The translations under genes and the position numbers were made by a program. Under the pieces are notes generated by a model. It made no database searches. It saw nothing but the letters and a program-made list of their open reading frames with translations, and was not told the origin of the DNA. From IMG/VR virus record IMGVR_UViG_3300014499_000002, positions 1-39,262 of that record: a stretch of 39,262 nt of DNA, one strand, 5' to 3'. The stretch is from a virus. Below, one piece after another: positions 1 to 8,063 of this stretch (positions are counted from its first letter, which is position 1; every line of letters begins with the position of its first letter).

Positions 1-85
1 CCGGCTCCTCCTGCTCCTACTGTATAAGAATAAGAAGACCCAATTGAAGAGTAAAATTTTCTTTGATATGAGCCGCTACCACCAC
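1..85. repeat. 85-bp terminal direct repeat, left copy
   Basis: Bases 1-85 are identical to 39178-39262. The repeat lies inside a coding sequence that continues in frame through the join, so it is best read as the overlap of a circular or circularly permuted assembly rather than a packaged terminal repeat. Unit length would be 39,177 bp. Confidence 0.95.
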
Positions 86-410
86 CTCCAGCGGCAGCTA
101 CAGATGAAGCAGCAGCTGCTACTGCGCCGCCGCCTCCTCCACCAGCCGTTATTTCAACCAAAATAGCAACAGTTCCAGCGGTTGGTGTATAAGTTCCACT
201 TGCAGCGGTAGTAAAAATTTGAAATCCAGTTAATGTAAGTCCCGAAGAAGAAGGAGTAGCCCAAGTGCCATCGCCACGCCAGAATGTGGTGCTGCTAGCC
301 GATGTTCCACTATTTAGATGTGTAACTGCCAAATTGCCCGTTACTCCAGTTGCTAAAGGCAAGCCTGTGCAGTTCGTGAGTAAATTGTTAATTCCATTAT
401 TAGTGGCCAT
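1..410 (-). CDS. Glycine-rich tail fibre/appendage protein, N-terminal part (continues at the right end of the window)
   Basis: The start codon is the ATG complementary to 408-410 and the frame is open to base 1. Because base 1 equals base 39178, the same frame continues at 39177 and stops at 38772, giving about 271 residues in all. The N-terminus ([19 protein letters not shown]) is followed by a segment with [11 protein letters not shown], common in phage tail-tip proteins, and then Gly/Ala-rich stretches (GGGGGG, GGGGSGS) that run to the C-terminus. Glycine-rich C-terminal domains of this kind often form host-recognition tips. The neighbouring 163-residue protein begins in a similar way (MATNNST). 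Function is inferred from composition and position. Confidence 0.8.
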   Translation of the reverse strand, partial: MATNNGINNLLTNCTGLPLATGVTGNLAVTHLNSGTSASSTTFWRGDGTWATPSSSGLTLTGFQIFTTAASGTYTPTAGTVAILVEITAGGGGGGAVAAAASSVAAAGGGGSGSYQRKFYSSIGSSYSYTVGAGGA

Positions 411-419
411 GTAATTTCC

Positions 420-911
420 TTATACAACCGTTAAGTTGCCCTGGCTACTAACTACAGACCAAATTGTATTCGCTGTTAGACAACGAAGTCTAATGGCATC
501 ATATTGCAAAGTGCTACTTATTGTACCTGTCGCACCTAAGGTTGTTGCCAATGATCCAAAATGAATTTGTTGTCCTGATGCCTGTGCAATGGTGAATAAC
601 CCAGCCGCTTTCCCATTAATCTCAACATAATCGCCAATGGCTGAAGTTGTTGGTAATGTAAATGTGACTAATGTAGCACCATCATCGGAGGTATACCCTG
701 TATTGGTAGCCATCGTGACCGAGGCGCCAGTTTCATCTACCCAGGTTCCAGTGCCATTTGCACTGATAGTTATAGAGCCTGCGCCATTGGTGACTGTAAC
801 ACCTGTTCCAGCAGTCAAAGTGGCTGCTACGGGATTATTGCCAGCAGAACCTATAAATGTTTGACCATTTACGGTTAATACAGGGGTATTTGTTGAGTTA
901 TTAGTAGCCAT
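420..911 (-). CDS. Small tail fibre protein with a C-terminal domain shared with its upstream neighbour
   Basis: 163 residues starting at MATNNS; the AAGGA about 9 nt upstream favours this ATG over an upstream TTG. The last roughly 100 residues (FTLPT...LGATGTISS...TIWSVVSSQGNLTVV) match the end of the 305-residue protein encoded just upstream on the same strand (FTLPT...IGATGSISS...STWVSFASMGNLTIV). The two therefore share a beta-rich terminal domain, probably a trimerising or receptor-binding tip. The N-terminus is low in complexity, rich in Thr, Ser, Asn and Gly, typical of fibre shafts. It lies in a run of tail genes on one strand. No catalytic motif is visible. Confidence 0.75.
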   Translation of the reverse strand: MATNNSTNTPVLTVNGQTFIGSAGNNPVAATLTAGTGVTVTNGAGSITISANGTGTWVDETGASVTMATNTGYTSDDGATLVTFTLPTTSAIGDYVEINGKAAGLFTIAQASGQQIHFGSLATTLGATGTISSTLQYDAIRLRCLTANTIWSVVSSQGNLTVV

Positions 912-946
912 TTTAAACAATCCTTGTTCTTGTTAGTTTATTTTTT

Positions 947-1864
947 CTAAACAATTGTTAAATTTCCCATGGATGCAAAACTTACCCATGTACTGTTAGC
1001 AACACTACAGACTATTGAAATGCTGTCATTTGCTCGGAACGATGAAATACTACCAGTCGCCCCAATCGTTGAGGTTACATCACCTACAGTTATTGATTGC
1101 CCTGCATTCTGAACTATATTCCAACTTGTTGAGGTTCCACCAACTATTTGCAATACTGTACCGACAGCAGCAATCGTAGGCAGTGTGAACGCCACATTTG
1201 AGCCTGTGTTATTTGCAATATAACTGCTACCAGGGACAAGATTTGCAGCGGCAGCAGTAACAACAACCCAACTTGGAATAATCACGGTTCCGGCTGTAAG
1301 GATGTTAAATTGCTGGAATGTAATATCTGTAGTACCGATAACAAATGGGCCTGCTGCTGTTTCTTGGAAAGTTAATCCATGTAATGTATTTCCTGCCTGA
1401 ATCATAATAATCTGGCCTTGAATCACTTGGGCTGAATTATCATAATCAGTTGTTCTAGTAAGTACCCATGGAATAAGCGAAGTTCCCACATTGGTAACGC
1501 TATAAACGCCATTTTGAGCAGAATTAGTCTGTTGCCATACCAGTACACGTTGTCCTACTTGCAAATTAATCCCATCGATAATTAGCAAACCAAAAGTGGA
1601 ATTATTAGTAAGAGTCGCTCCAAATCCTGCTGTTCCATTATTATATGTTGCTGTTAATGGTGTTGTTGTTGCCACATAAGCCGCTGCAATCGTTCTAATA
1701 CCCACTGCATTAAAATAGAAATCAAAGACATCACTGCGAATATATTTTTTTGTGGTACCTGTGGCAGCTTGGCTTGTATCATTGACATCCGTTGCTGGAA
1801 TTAAATCGGTTGCATCAGGAACGCCGGTTTGTAATTGACTAATTGGATTAACTATAGTGACCAT
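947..1864 (-). CDS. Tail fibre/appendage protein
   Basis: 305 residues. The N-terminus (MVTIVNPISQLQTGVPDATDLIPATDVNDTSQAATGTTKKYIRSD in sense, with the ATDVNDTSQAATGTTKKY segment) is of the kind used by many phage fibre proteins to join a shaft. The middle (residues about 60-190) is a Thr/Asn-rich beta region including GQRVLVWQQTNSAQNGVYSV, seen widely in phage fibre-associated proteins. The C-terminal 100 residues are paralogous to the next gene downstream. It probably forms part of the host-binding appendage. Confidence 0.7.
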   Translation of the reverse strand: MVTIVNPISQLQTGVPDATDLIPATDVNDTSQAATGTTKKYIRSDVFDFYFNAVGIRTIAAAYVATTTPLTATYNNGTAGFGATLTNNSTFGLLIIDGINLQVGQRVLVWQQTNSAQNGVYSVTNVGTSLIPWVLTRTTDYDNSAQVIQGQIIMIQAGNTLHGLTFQETAAGPFVIGTTDITFQQFNILTAGTVIIPSWVVVTAAAANLVPGSSYIANNTGSNVAFTLPTIAAVGTVLQIVGGTSTSWNIVQNAGQSITVGDVTSTIGATGSISSFRANDSISIVCSVANSTWVSFASMGNLTIV

Positions 1865-1873
1865 AATTAACCC

Positions 1874-2254
1874 CTAATCAACGTTGGTGTATGTATTAGC
1901 TACATAGTATTTGACACATAATGTCGAACCACCAGTATCAGCAGTTATGAAGCTTAATGTCTGGCCTGCTTTGACATAACGAGTTAATCCAATGACAGGG
2001 ATTATTTCCATTGTTGTAGCAGCTAAAGAACCAGAAGGCACGACGGCTGTGGTAATACCATCAAAGTAAACTGTTTTAGCATCCTGAACAGTCATCACAG
2101 CGAGCCAATATTTATAATTGCTTGGAACAGTTATATGTTGCTCGGTACTCGCAGCTAATAAGCCAGAAAATCCATCCAAAGCACAGGGTAACGCCGAATT
2201 TGTATCGATAATTGCACCAGATGCATCACGAGCGGCTAAAAATTGTGTTGACAT
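1874..2254 (-). CDS. Small virion-associated protein of unknown function in the tail module
   Basis: 126 residues with no recognised motif, rich in Ala, Thr and Val, and predicted by eye to be mostly beta. It sits 9 nt upstream of the 305-residue fibre gene and 24 nt downstream of the 733-residue fibre gene, all on one strand. Position and composition suggest a structural tail or decoration protein; no specific function can be supported. Confidence 0.6.
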   Translation of the reverse strand: MSTQFLAARDASGAIIDTNSALPCALDGFSGLLAASTEQHITVPSNYKYWLAVMTVQDAKTVYFDGITTAVVPSGSLAATTMEIIPVIGLTRYVKAGQTLSFITADTGGSTLCVKYYVANTYTNVD

Positions 2255-2278
2255 ACTATATCCTTATAATTTGTATCT

Positions 2279-4480
2279 TTATTTACCTAATCGAACATCA
2301 ACTACATAATGATAATTAAAATACCCGTACCAATTCGTGCCTATCCCTGCTAATGGCGAGAAAGCCTGTACAAATGTTGACGTACTAGAAATATAAGTAA
2401 CAACCTTTGTTCCAGTTGACGTGAATGTAAAATTAGATGATAAAATATCAGCAGGTGCAAAAGATGCTCCGCCGCCATTAAAACCCACGCATTGTAATGA
2501 ATTTATAAGTCCAGATGGTGAATATAATGTCAAATCTGTACTTCCTACATTCGCACGCTTTTCTGTATCAAATATAATTTGTAAGTTTTGAGCGTAAACA
2601 GTTAAATTAGGTGAAGAGGCAACACTTAAAGTTAGTTGCTGGCGTTGTCCTGTAGCTGTCACAGCACCAGCCAGTATTCCCACATCATAAGAATCTTCAT
2701 AGTAAAATTGGCATTCATTTAACGTGGCATCAAAGGTTTTAGGAGGTGTCGCTATTGCAAAGCGGTTGGGTACTAATGAACAGGAATTAAATATTACAGA
2801 ATCGGCAGTACCAGTGCTTTGCATATTGGATACGGTGTATATAACAACACCAACTGTTTGTACCCCAGTGGTTGCCGCAGGTAATATAAAGTTATTAAAA
2901 GCATAATTTGCGTAGGTTGAACCCAGTGTATAAACAGGATCGTTTTCAGGAGCAATAGGGGGAATAGCAGTCCATCCCGCAGCAAAAACAGGGTCTTGTC
3001 CTGCTGTCCATGATGCAATAGGGTCGACTTGTGAAATCGTATTAGGCAGTGCAGGGTTTGATATTACACGCATCTTTACTTTTACCTGCGTACTATTGAC
3101 CGTGCTTATTCTTGCGTTCAGTAACGATGATACGATTGATGACCAATAAACATGAAATGTATTGGGATCGACGTACTGAATTAAAGCAAATTGGTTATTG
3201 GCAGTTAGTGCTTTTACTTGTAAATTAAAATTATCAGCAGTAGCAGCGCGTCCTGTTTGAACATTACTTCCTGTAGTACTTGCGACATAGGCTTGTTGTA
3301 TCAATATGGTCTGATCAGCTACATAGGCATTCACAGTTTGAGTTGTTAGTGTATTGGAATTGAACTGAAATGGATTTAAGCCAAAATCCCATCCTGTTAA
3401 TATCGTATCTTTAGGCTGAAATAGTATTGAATTGTAAAAATAGTGGAACAAATGATCGAGTTCGCGCTGTGGTGTTTGTTCAATAAAATTGGTTGTAGAA
3501 TTGACATTAGGAACTTCGACAAGTTGTACGCTTGTGAGTTGTATATGTGCGCCAGGATTGAACGTAAAAACAATATCAACATAACCTACGGTACTACTAT
3601 CTGTATTTATTACCCCATCAATTGCAGCAGTTCCAGTGTATTCAGAATATCCAGTTGCAGGAATTACTACATCAACCAATACATAACTTACCGCCGGCCC
3701 TGAAAGGATAGAGGGTACAAAACTCATAGTTATTTGGTGGGTAGCCCCATCTTGAGATTCAGCTACGAAAGAACCATTTGCAAAACCGTCATAGAACAGC
3801 CTAGGAGCGTTTGTGAGACGTTGCCTTAAAGAGATGCTAGTTACTGAAGCGGACGTGATATCGAGCAAATATGAAGGATTTGAAGGTATAACACTATTAC
3901 CTGCTGTAGCAATCTGCTGAACCGTTACAGTTCCGGTACCTGAAGTGACAACAACCCAGTCAGGTGCGATTTCCGTAATGATATTCGATCCAGTCACGCT
4001 AAACGTATAACCAGGCGATGCTGTATTAGGATTAAAACTAACTTGAGAGAACTGTGGATTTGATATTAAATTCTCTGTGATATTAGCTTCAGCGGCTGAC
4101 ACTGCCGTTACATTAGGCCAAGCATCCCGTGTAAATTGTAAAACACCAGCCGAACTGTAAACTGTTATGTAGTATAAATCGATAGTTCCATCGGAGTCAT
4201 CTGGTGTGCCATTGTAAGGGAAAAAATAAGGGACAATATCGTTGCCATTCTCATCGATAAATGTACCGACTGAGGATAACTGCATTGGATCTGGTAAGAC
4301 ATTATAGACATAGGTATTATTTGGTCCTGCTGATAATTGATAGACAGGTTTAAGAACAGTGTGATCGTTGTCTTCGTAGAATGTGACAATACCTGCAGAC
4401 AAAGGGAAGCCAGTATCTTTATCGACAAAATAATCTTGCAAAGGTGGCACTTGAACGAATCTTGGATCTAAACTCGGCAT
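2279..4480 (-). CDS. Large tail fibre protein, probable main receptor-binding appendage
   Basis: 733 residues, the largest tail gene. The N-terminus (MPSLDPRFVQVPPLQDYFVDKDTG, then SAGIVTFYED) is of the type that binds the tail or capsid vertex in phage fibres. After about residue 135 (ENLISNPQFSQV) comes a jelly-roll-like stretch resembling carbohydrate-binding modules, then an ELDHLFHYFYNSILF...GWDFGLNPFQF block (about 340-375) recurrent in phage fibre proteins, and a long beta-rich C-terminal half. P22's tailspike gp9 is not recognisable, so this protein probably takes its adhesion role. No hydrolase motif is visible. Confidence 0.75.
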   Translation of the reverse strand: MPSLDPRFVQVPPLQDYFVDKDTGFPLSAGIVTFYEDNDHTVLKPVYQLSAGPNNTYVYNVLPDPMQLSSVGTFIDENGNDIVPYFFPYNGTPDDSDGTIDLYYITVYSSAGVLQFTRDAWPNVTAVSAAEANITENLISNPQFSQVSFNPNTASPGYTFSVTGSNIITEIAPDWVVVTSGTGTVTVQQIATAGNSVIPSNPSYLLDITSASVTSISLRQRLTNAPRLFYDGFANGSFVAESQDGATHQITMSFVPSILSGPAVSYVLVDVVIPATGYSEYTGTAAIDGVINTDSSTVGYVDIVFTFNPGAHIQLTSVQLVEVPNVNSTTNFIEQTPQRELDHLFHYFYNSILFQPKDTILTGWDFGLNPFQFNSNTLTTQTVNAYVADQTILIQQAYVASTTGSNVQTGRAATADNFNLQVKALTANNQFALIQYVDPNTFHVYWSSIVSSLLNARISTVNSTQVKVKMRVISNPALPNTISQVDPIASWTAGQDPVFAAGWTAIPPIAPENDPVYTLGSTYANYAFNNFILPAATTGVQTVGVVIYTVSNMQSTGTADSVIFNSCSLVPNRFAIATPPKTFDATLNECQFYYEDSYDVGILAGAVTATGQRQQLTLSVASSPNLTVYAQNLQIIFDTEKRANVGSTDLTLYSPSGLINSLQCVGFNGGGASFAPADILSSNFTFTSTGTKVVTYISSTSTFVQAFSPLAGIGTNWYGYFNYHYVVDVRLGK

Positions 4481-4538
4481 TATCGTCCCTGATAATACAA
4501 CGTTGATGGATTATTATACTATGCTGTTGTTGCAAACC

Positions 4539-5105
4539 CTAGCATTCTTCTAATTCATATAATCCCGCGATCTCTTTCATCATCACTTCTGGATTTTCTA
4601 GCTTAAATTTTATTAGTTGACGTTGTTCTTGGGTTGCCTTTTCTGAAATCCAAAGAACCTTTTCTTTATGTTTTAGAATAAGAGATGTTTTACTGTATGA
4701 CACAATGTCGCGGTTGGTCATATTTTTGTGACACAATGTCGCGGTTGATAGATTATTGACCTGCTTTGGTTTTGTTCTATTTGTCACGGTTGTTAAAATT
4801 TTATCCAAAATAGTTCCGCGACTAAAGCGCCTATTTTTTCCTAAACCATGTCTTTTAATTAATCGAAAATTTTCTAACTTATCTAAACATCTAAAAATTG
4901 TACGCTTATCTAATCCAGTTAATTCAGCCATTTTTATTGCTGAATAAGGAAATGGTTTGTCATTTCTTATTAGAAATCCTAATAATCTTTGAAATACTGA
5001 TCGTTGACTTGAGGATAGAGTTAAACGTTGATATGCTTTTTGATAAACCTGATGATTATAAGACTTTGCTTTTTTAATGCTCATTTGGTAGACTATTCCG
5101 GTCAT
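4539..5105 (-). CDS. Winged-helix DNA-binding protein, replication-initiator-like
   Basis: 188 residues from the first ATG; an internal ATG at 5084 (MSIKKAK) is an equally plausible start, and neither has a clear ribosome site. Residues about 30-100 (SSSQRSVFQRLLGFL, then MAELTGLDKRTIFRCLDKLENFRLIKR) form a winged helix-turn-helix like those of phage O-type and plasmid initiators. The C-terminal part is basic and unassigned. Two 19-bp direct repeats lie inside the gene just after this domain, reminiscent of initiators that bind within their own gene. It could equally be a transcription regulator. It is distinct from the main initiator at 26572-27411. Confidence 0.6.
   Translation of the reverse strand: MTGIVYQMSIKKAKSYNHQVYQKAYQRLTLSSSQRSVFQRLLGFLIRNDKPFPYSAIKMAELTGLDKRTIFRCLDKLENFRLIKRHGLGKNRRFSRGTILDKILTTVTNRTKPKQVNNLSTATLCHKNMTNRDIVSYSKTSLILKHKEKVLWISEKATQEQRQLIKFKLENPEVMMKEIAGLYELEEC
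4698..4747. repeat. Two 19-bp direct repeats inside the winged-helix gene
   Basis: TGACACAATGTCGCGGTTG occurs at 4698-4716 and 4729-4747, spaced 31 bp start to start (about three helical turns). As 31 is not a multiple of three, the copies are read in different frames (NRDIVSY in one, TATLCHKN in the other), so the DNA rather than the protein appears to be conserved. Possible binding sites for the protein encoded by the same gene. Confidence 0.7.
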
Positions 5106-5116
5106 TTAGTTGTGAT

Positions 5117-5158
5117 AAGCCGAACGGGTTCGTACCCCATATGTTCGGCTTTGTTTTT
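5117..5158 (+). terminator. Hairpin with T-tract, or leader hairpin of the winged-helix gene
   Basis: AAGCCGAAC (5117-5125) pairs with GTTCGGCTT (5143-5151), with a nested GGGT/ACCC stem in the loop, and TGTTTTTTG follows on the plus strand. In the plus direction it has the form of an intrinsic terminator, but no plus-strand gene lies upstream. In the minus direction the same hairpin lies in the leader just before the start of the winged-helix gene, where it could regulate translation or be a target of antisense RNA. Confidence 0.5.
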
Positions 5159-5203
5159 TGTATTATACCCTTTCCTTTTGAATCTACTATTAATAAATTA
5201 TGC

Positions 5204-5231
5204 TTGTTTTTTGTCCATTCTATGGTATAAT
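5204..5231 (+). promoter_or_regulatory. Sigma70-type extended -10 promoter of the plus-strand island
   Basis: TTGTTT (5204-5209), a 16-bp spacer and TATAAT (5226-5231) preceded by TGG, giving an extended -10. It lies 27 bp upstream of the first gene of a three-gene plus-strand island embedded in minus-strand virion genes, so the island probably has its own expression, as morons do. Confidence 0.65.
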
Positions 5232-5257
5232 GTATAATAAATAATCACGAGCTTATT

Positions 5258-5458
5258 ATGGAAACTGATAATAAAACATTAGAACAACACATCGAGCATG
5301 AAGTTCAAATAAGAGTATTAAACTTTAAGCATGACGATCTCTATAAGAAAGTAGAGCAGTTGGATTCTAAAATAGAATCACGATTTTTAATGCTTGGTGG
5401 ACTTATTATCACTTCCAGTATTCTTCCTGTTGTTTTACATTCTTTAAAATTAGTTTAG
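5258..5458 (+). CDS. Small coiled-coil protein with C-terminal membrane segment
   Basis: 66 residues. The N-terminal two thirds are charged and heptad-like (ALEQHIEHEV-type spacing through KKVEQLDSKIESRF), followed by one hydrophobic segment (MLGGLIITSSILPVVLHSL). The topology matches the next gene (coiled coil, then one membrane span). First gene of a compact plus-strand operon driven by the promoter at 5204-5231. Candidate lysis accessory or membrane moron protein; no family could be assigned. Confidence 0.6.
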   Translation: METDNKTLEQHIEHEVQIRVLNFKHDDLYKKVEQLDSKIESRFLMLGGLIITSSILPVVLHSLKLV

Positions 5459-5466
5459 GAGGATTT

Positions 5467-5733
5467 ATGGCTACTAAAAATACAGTCGAATTTCCAAACA
5501 GTCTTGAAAGTAGAGTTTTATTACTAGAGCACATTGCTGGGGATATTAATAAGTCATTGGATAGAATTGAGAAACGATTTGATAAGATAGATGCGAGATT
5601 TGATAAGATTGACGAAAAATTCGATAAAATGGATGAAAGAATGCGATCTGACTTTCGATGGTTAGTAACTATTTTTGGAAGTCTTATGTTAGGACTTATG
5701 GGCATTATGGCCCATGGGTTTCATTGGTTTTAG
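5467..5733 (+). CDS. Coiled-coil plus single membrane span protein (XhlA-like topology)
   Basis: 88 residues with a strong ribosome site (AGGAGG, 5 nt before ATG). Residues about 30-60 hold repeats of R/K-F-D-K-I/M-D (FDKIDARFDKIDEKFDKMDE), an obvious coiled coil, then WLVTIFGSLMLGLMGIMAHGF as one membrane span at the C-terminus. This layout resembles XhlA-type phage lysis accessory proteins, but also other membrane-anchored coiled-coil proteins. Since the endolysin at 31980-32513 has no signal peptide, a holin is expected somewhere, and this cluster is one candidate. Confidence 0.65.
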   Translation: MATKNTVEFPNSLESRVLLLEHIAGDINKSLDRIEKRFDKIDARFDKIDEKFDKMDERMRSDFRWLVTIFGSLMLGLMGIMAHGFHWF

Positions 5734-5747
5734 TTTAGGAGTTAATT

Positions 5748-5837
5748 ATGTTTATTATTAATTTGTTTATTGATTTTGTCATTGTAATGATAGTATGTGG
5801 TTTTTTTCATAATTTGTGCAACCCTGCTAAAAAATAA
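5748..5837 (+). CDS. 29-residue single-span membrane peptide
   Basis: MFIINLFIDFVIVMIVCGFF is followed by a short polar tail ending in Lys-Lys. AGGAG lies 7 nt before the ATG. The stop codon (5835-5837) directly abuts the stop codon of the convergent ejection-protein gene (5838-5840). Third gene of the plus-strand island; size and topology would suit a small holin-like or regulatory membrane peptide. Confidence 0.55.
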   Translation: MFIINLFIDFVIVMIVCGFFHNLCNPAKK

Positions 5838-8063
5838 CTACATAAAGTTTCTTATTTTTCTTCTCAACGCCTCGCCTCCGCCAAGACCCAATACACCTAG
5901 TCCTATTTTTCCTGCTGCATAGTACTGCTGTTTATTGGCCTCTTTCATTCCCGACTCAAGTTTTTTAAGGTCTGATTCTGCTTTTCTAAGATTAGCTGAA
6001 GATTTTAACTTCTGTTTATAAGTTGCGTCTTTTTTATCACTAATTGCTCGTTGACGTTTTATATATTCTTTTTTATCACGAATTTCTTCAGATAATTTTT
6101 CACGTTCTTTGATGGCATCTTTTCGTTTGGCTTCTTGCTCACGATAATGTTTATCTGATTCTTCTATACGCTTTGATTCTGTGTCTAGGGTTTTTTTCTG
6201 CTCTTTAGCCTGTTCTAAACCATGCTCAGCCTGTTGACGTTCATAATTTGACCTATGATGTCTTGAAACTGTTTCTCTAAATTCTGGCGCATGTTCTAAA
6301 AATCTCTCTGTGCCCTCATTCCACTCATGAATAGCTTCTGGTTTTTTATTGGCGTAGCGTTCGGCTAGAGCAAGACGTGTTAACTCAGGGTTGCTTTTAA
6401 CCACTTCATTTAAGATATGCGTTCCTGTAACCTTATTTGGATTGCCACGTTTAACATGAGGATATTTGCCAAGTTTGCCTATAATGTCAGACCCTGCATC
6501 GCCCTTAAGAAGTGCCCTATAAAAATCACTTCCGTATAATGGCGCAAATTCAGTGGAATAACGTTTATTTAATGCGTGTAATTCCTTAAGATTCTCATTC
6601 CCCAAATGCTTATCTATATAGTCTTCCATTTTAATAGCATCGGCATCGAGCTTATCGGCTTTGGCAATTCTTTCTTTAAAGACAATATCATTTTCTCCGT
6701 ATGCGCTCATGCGGGTTTCATGAGCTATACGTCTAGTTGTTCTATAGAGAGAAACAAATTTATCCGCTGGTACATCAACACCTGGCGAACCTTCTTTTAA
6801 TTCAGTAACAAGTTTGCTTAATTCAGGTGAACTAACTTCACCATTGTTTATTTTAGTTTCAATGTCTCCAATAATATCATTGGAGGTACGCGTGGAAGGC
6901 AATTTTACATCTTTACCTTTTAAGCCCTCTTCATATGTTTTATAACCGTGCCCAATATCAGCTTGACGCTTTTCTAGTATAGGATTTATCTCCTGCGCAA
7001 ACCGCTTGGCATGTTCTTGTCCCGGTTTATAGTAATTTTCTAGTGCTTTAACTTCTTCAGCCTCTTTTGCATGAGCATTTTCTAATTTTGACTCAGCTTC
7101 AGGTATTAAATGCTCTCCTTGAGCTCCAGGTAATAGGTTTTCTGTTTGCTCAGATTTTATTGCAGCGCTGGGTTCTAGCTCATTGAATCGCTGTTCAGCC
7201 TTGTAAACATCATTACCCAACGCTTCTGGACTATTTTTCTTATATAATTCTTGCAGGAATGATTTTAATGTATTCTGTTCTTCTTCTATTTGAGCATGCT
7301 CGGCTTCTGCTGATTCATTAGTTCCGCGCATTTCTTCAGTTGCAGCACGTTGTTCATTTAAAGGCGCTTCTAATTCCCCTGGAGCGCGTAAATCTTTATA
7401 AAGTTTAGATGCAAAATTCTTAGTTCCTTTTGCTCCTGATTTTGCAAGTTCCCAAGCTTTTGGTGCGCCCTTAAATATTCCACCTAATCCTGCGGTAGTA
7501 GCAGCCCATGTTAAGGCTTCTCTGGCACGTTCTTTTAAATCACCAGGTGAGAGAGTAGCGCCAGCTACCGCAGCCCCAACTAATCCTGAAATAGCTGCTG
7601 GTAAAACAGCTTCAGCAGTCGCGGCAAAAGGAACTGCTAATGCGCCATATGTTCCTATATTTCCGGCGGCACGACCAAATGACTGCCCAAAAGATTTAGA
7701 AGGTTCATTCTCTGGAACCTTAACACCTTTACTTCCAAATATTTCAGATAGTCCTGAATAACTATTTGCTAATGCCCTAGGTGTTGATTCTGCCACACCT
7801 TCGGAATAGGATTCTGGAAATCCTGCCGACGTACCGAGCTGTTTACCAGTATTTGATATACTATTAAAAGAGCCTTTAGATATAACATGTTTTAGAAAAT
7901 CGCCAATCGATTTAAATTCAGGCTCAGGTTCTAATTTCTTAATCTTAGCGTCTAAATCCTCATCAGATAAAGTTGAGAAATCTTTCTTAGAAGATGCTCC
8001 AGCGGTAATAAGCTTATCAAGTTCTTCGTCACTCAATGTAGAATAATCTCGTTTAGCTTTCAT
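5838..8063 (-). CDS. DNA ejection (internal virion) protein, gp16-like position
   Basis: 741 residues. The N-terminus has two copies of a motif found in phage ejection proteins (DYSTLSDEELDKLI, then DFSTLSDEDLDAKI). Residues about 115-165 are hydrophobic and Gly/Ala-rich (AAISGLVGAAVAGATL), followed by long charged coiled-coil regions (about 230-340 and 610-720) and a hydrophobic C-terminus (AAGKIGLGVLGLGGGEALRR). In P22-like phages gp7, gp20 and gp16 are made from consecutive genes after the tail accessory genes and are injected with the DNA; this is the last of three such genes here. No lysozyme-like catalytic motif was seen. The start overlaps the preceding stop by 4 nt. Confidence 0.7.
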   Translation of the reverse strand: MKAKRDYSTLSDEELDKLITAGASSKKDFSTLSDEDLDAKIKKLEPEPEFKSIGDFLKHVISKGSFNSISNTGKQLGTSAGFPESYSEGVAESTPRALANSYSGLSEIFGSKGVKVPENEPSKSFGQSFGRAAGNIGTYGALAVPFAATAEAVLPAAISGLVGAAVAGATLSPGDLKERAREALTWAATTAGLGGIFKGAPKAWELAKSGAKGTKNFASKLYKDLRAPGELEAPLNEQRAATEEMRGTNESAEAEHAQIEEEQNTLKSFLQELYKKNSPEALGNDVYKAEQRFNELEPSAAIKSEQTENLLPGAQGEHLIPEAESKLENAHAKEAEEVKALENYYKPGQEHAKRFAQEINPILEKRQADIGHGYKTYEEGLKGKDVKLPSTRTSNDIIGDIETKINNGEVSSPELSKLVTELKEGSPGVDVPADKFVSLYRTTRRIAHETRMSAYGENDIVFKERIAKADKLDADAIKMEDYIDKHLGNENLKELHALNKRYSTEFAPLYGSDFYRALLKGDAGSDIIGKLGKYPHVKRGNPNKVTGTHILNEVVKSNPELTRLALAERYANKKPEAIHEWNEGTERFLEHAPEFRETVSRHHRSNYERQQAEHGLEQAKEQKKTLDTESKRIEESDKHYREQEAKRKDAIKEREKLSEEIRDKKEYIKRQRAISDKKDATYKQKLKSSANLRKAESDLKKLESGMKEANKQQYYAAGKIGLGVLGLGGGEALRRKIRNFM

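Noticed and set aside
1-85. Packaged direct terminal repeats as in T7-type phages
   Set aside because: At 85 bp and inside a coding sequence, with P22-type terminase, an assembly overlap of a circularly permuted genome is more likely.
3397-3703. Overlapping small frames on both strands inside the large tail fibre gene
   Set aside because: They have no ribosome sites and lie wholly inside a gene with good coding character.
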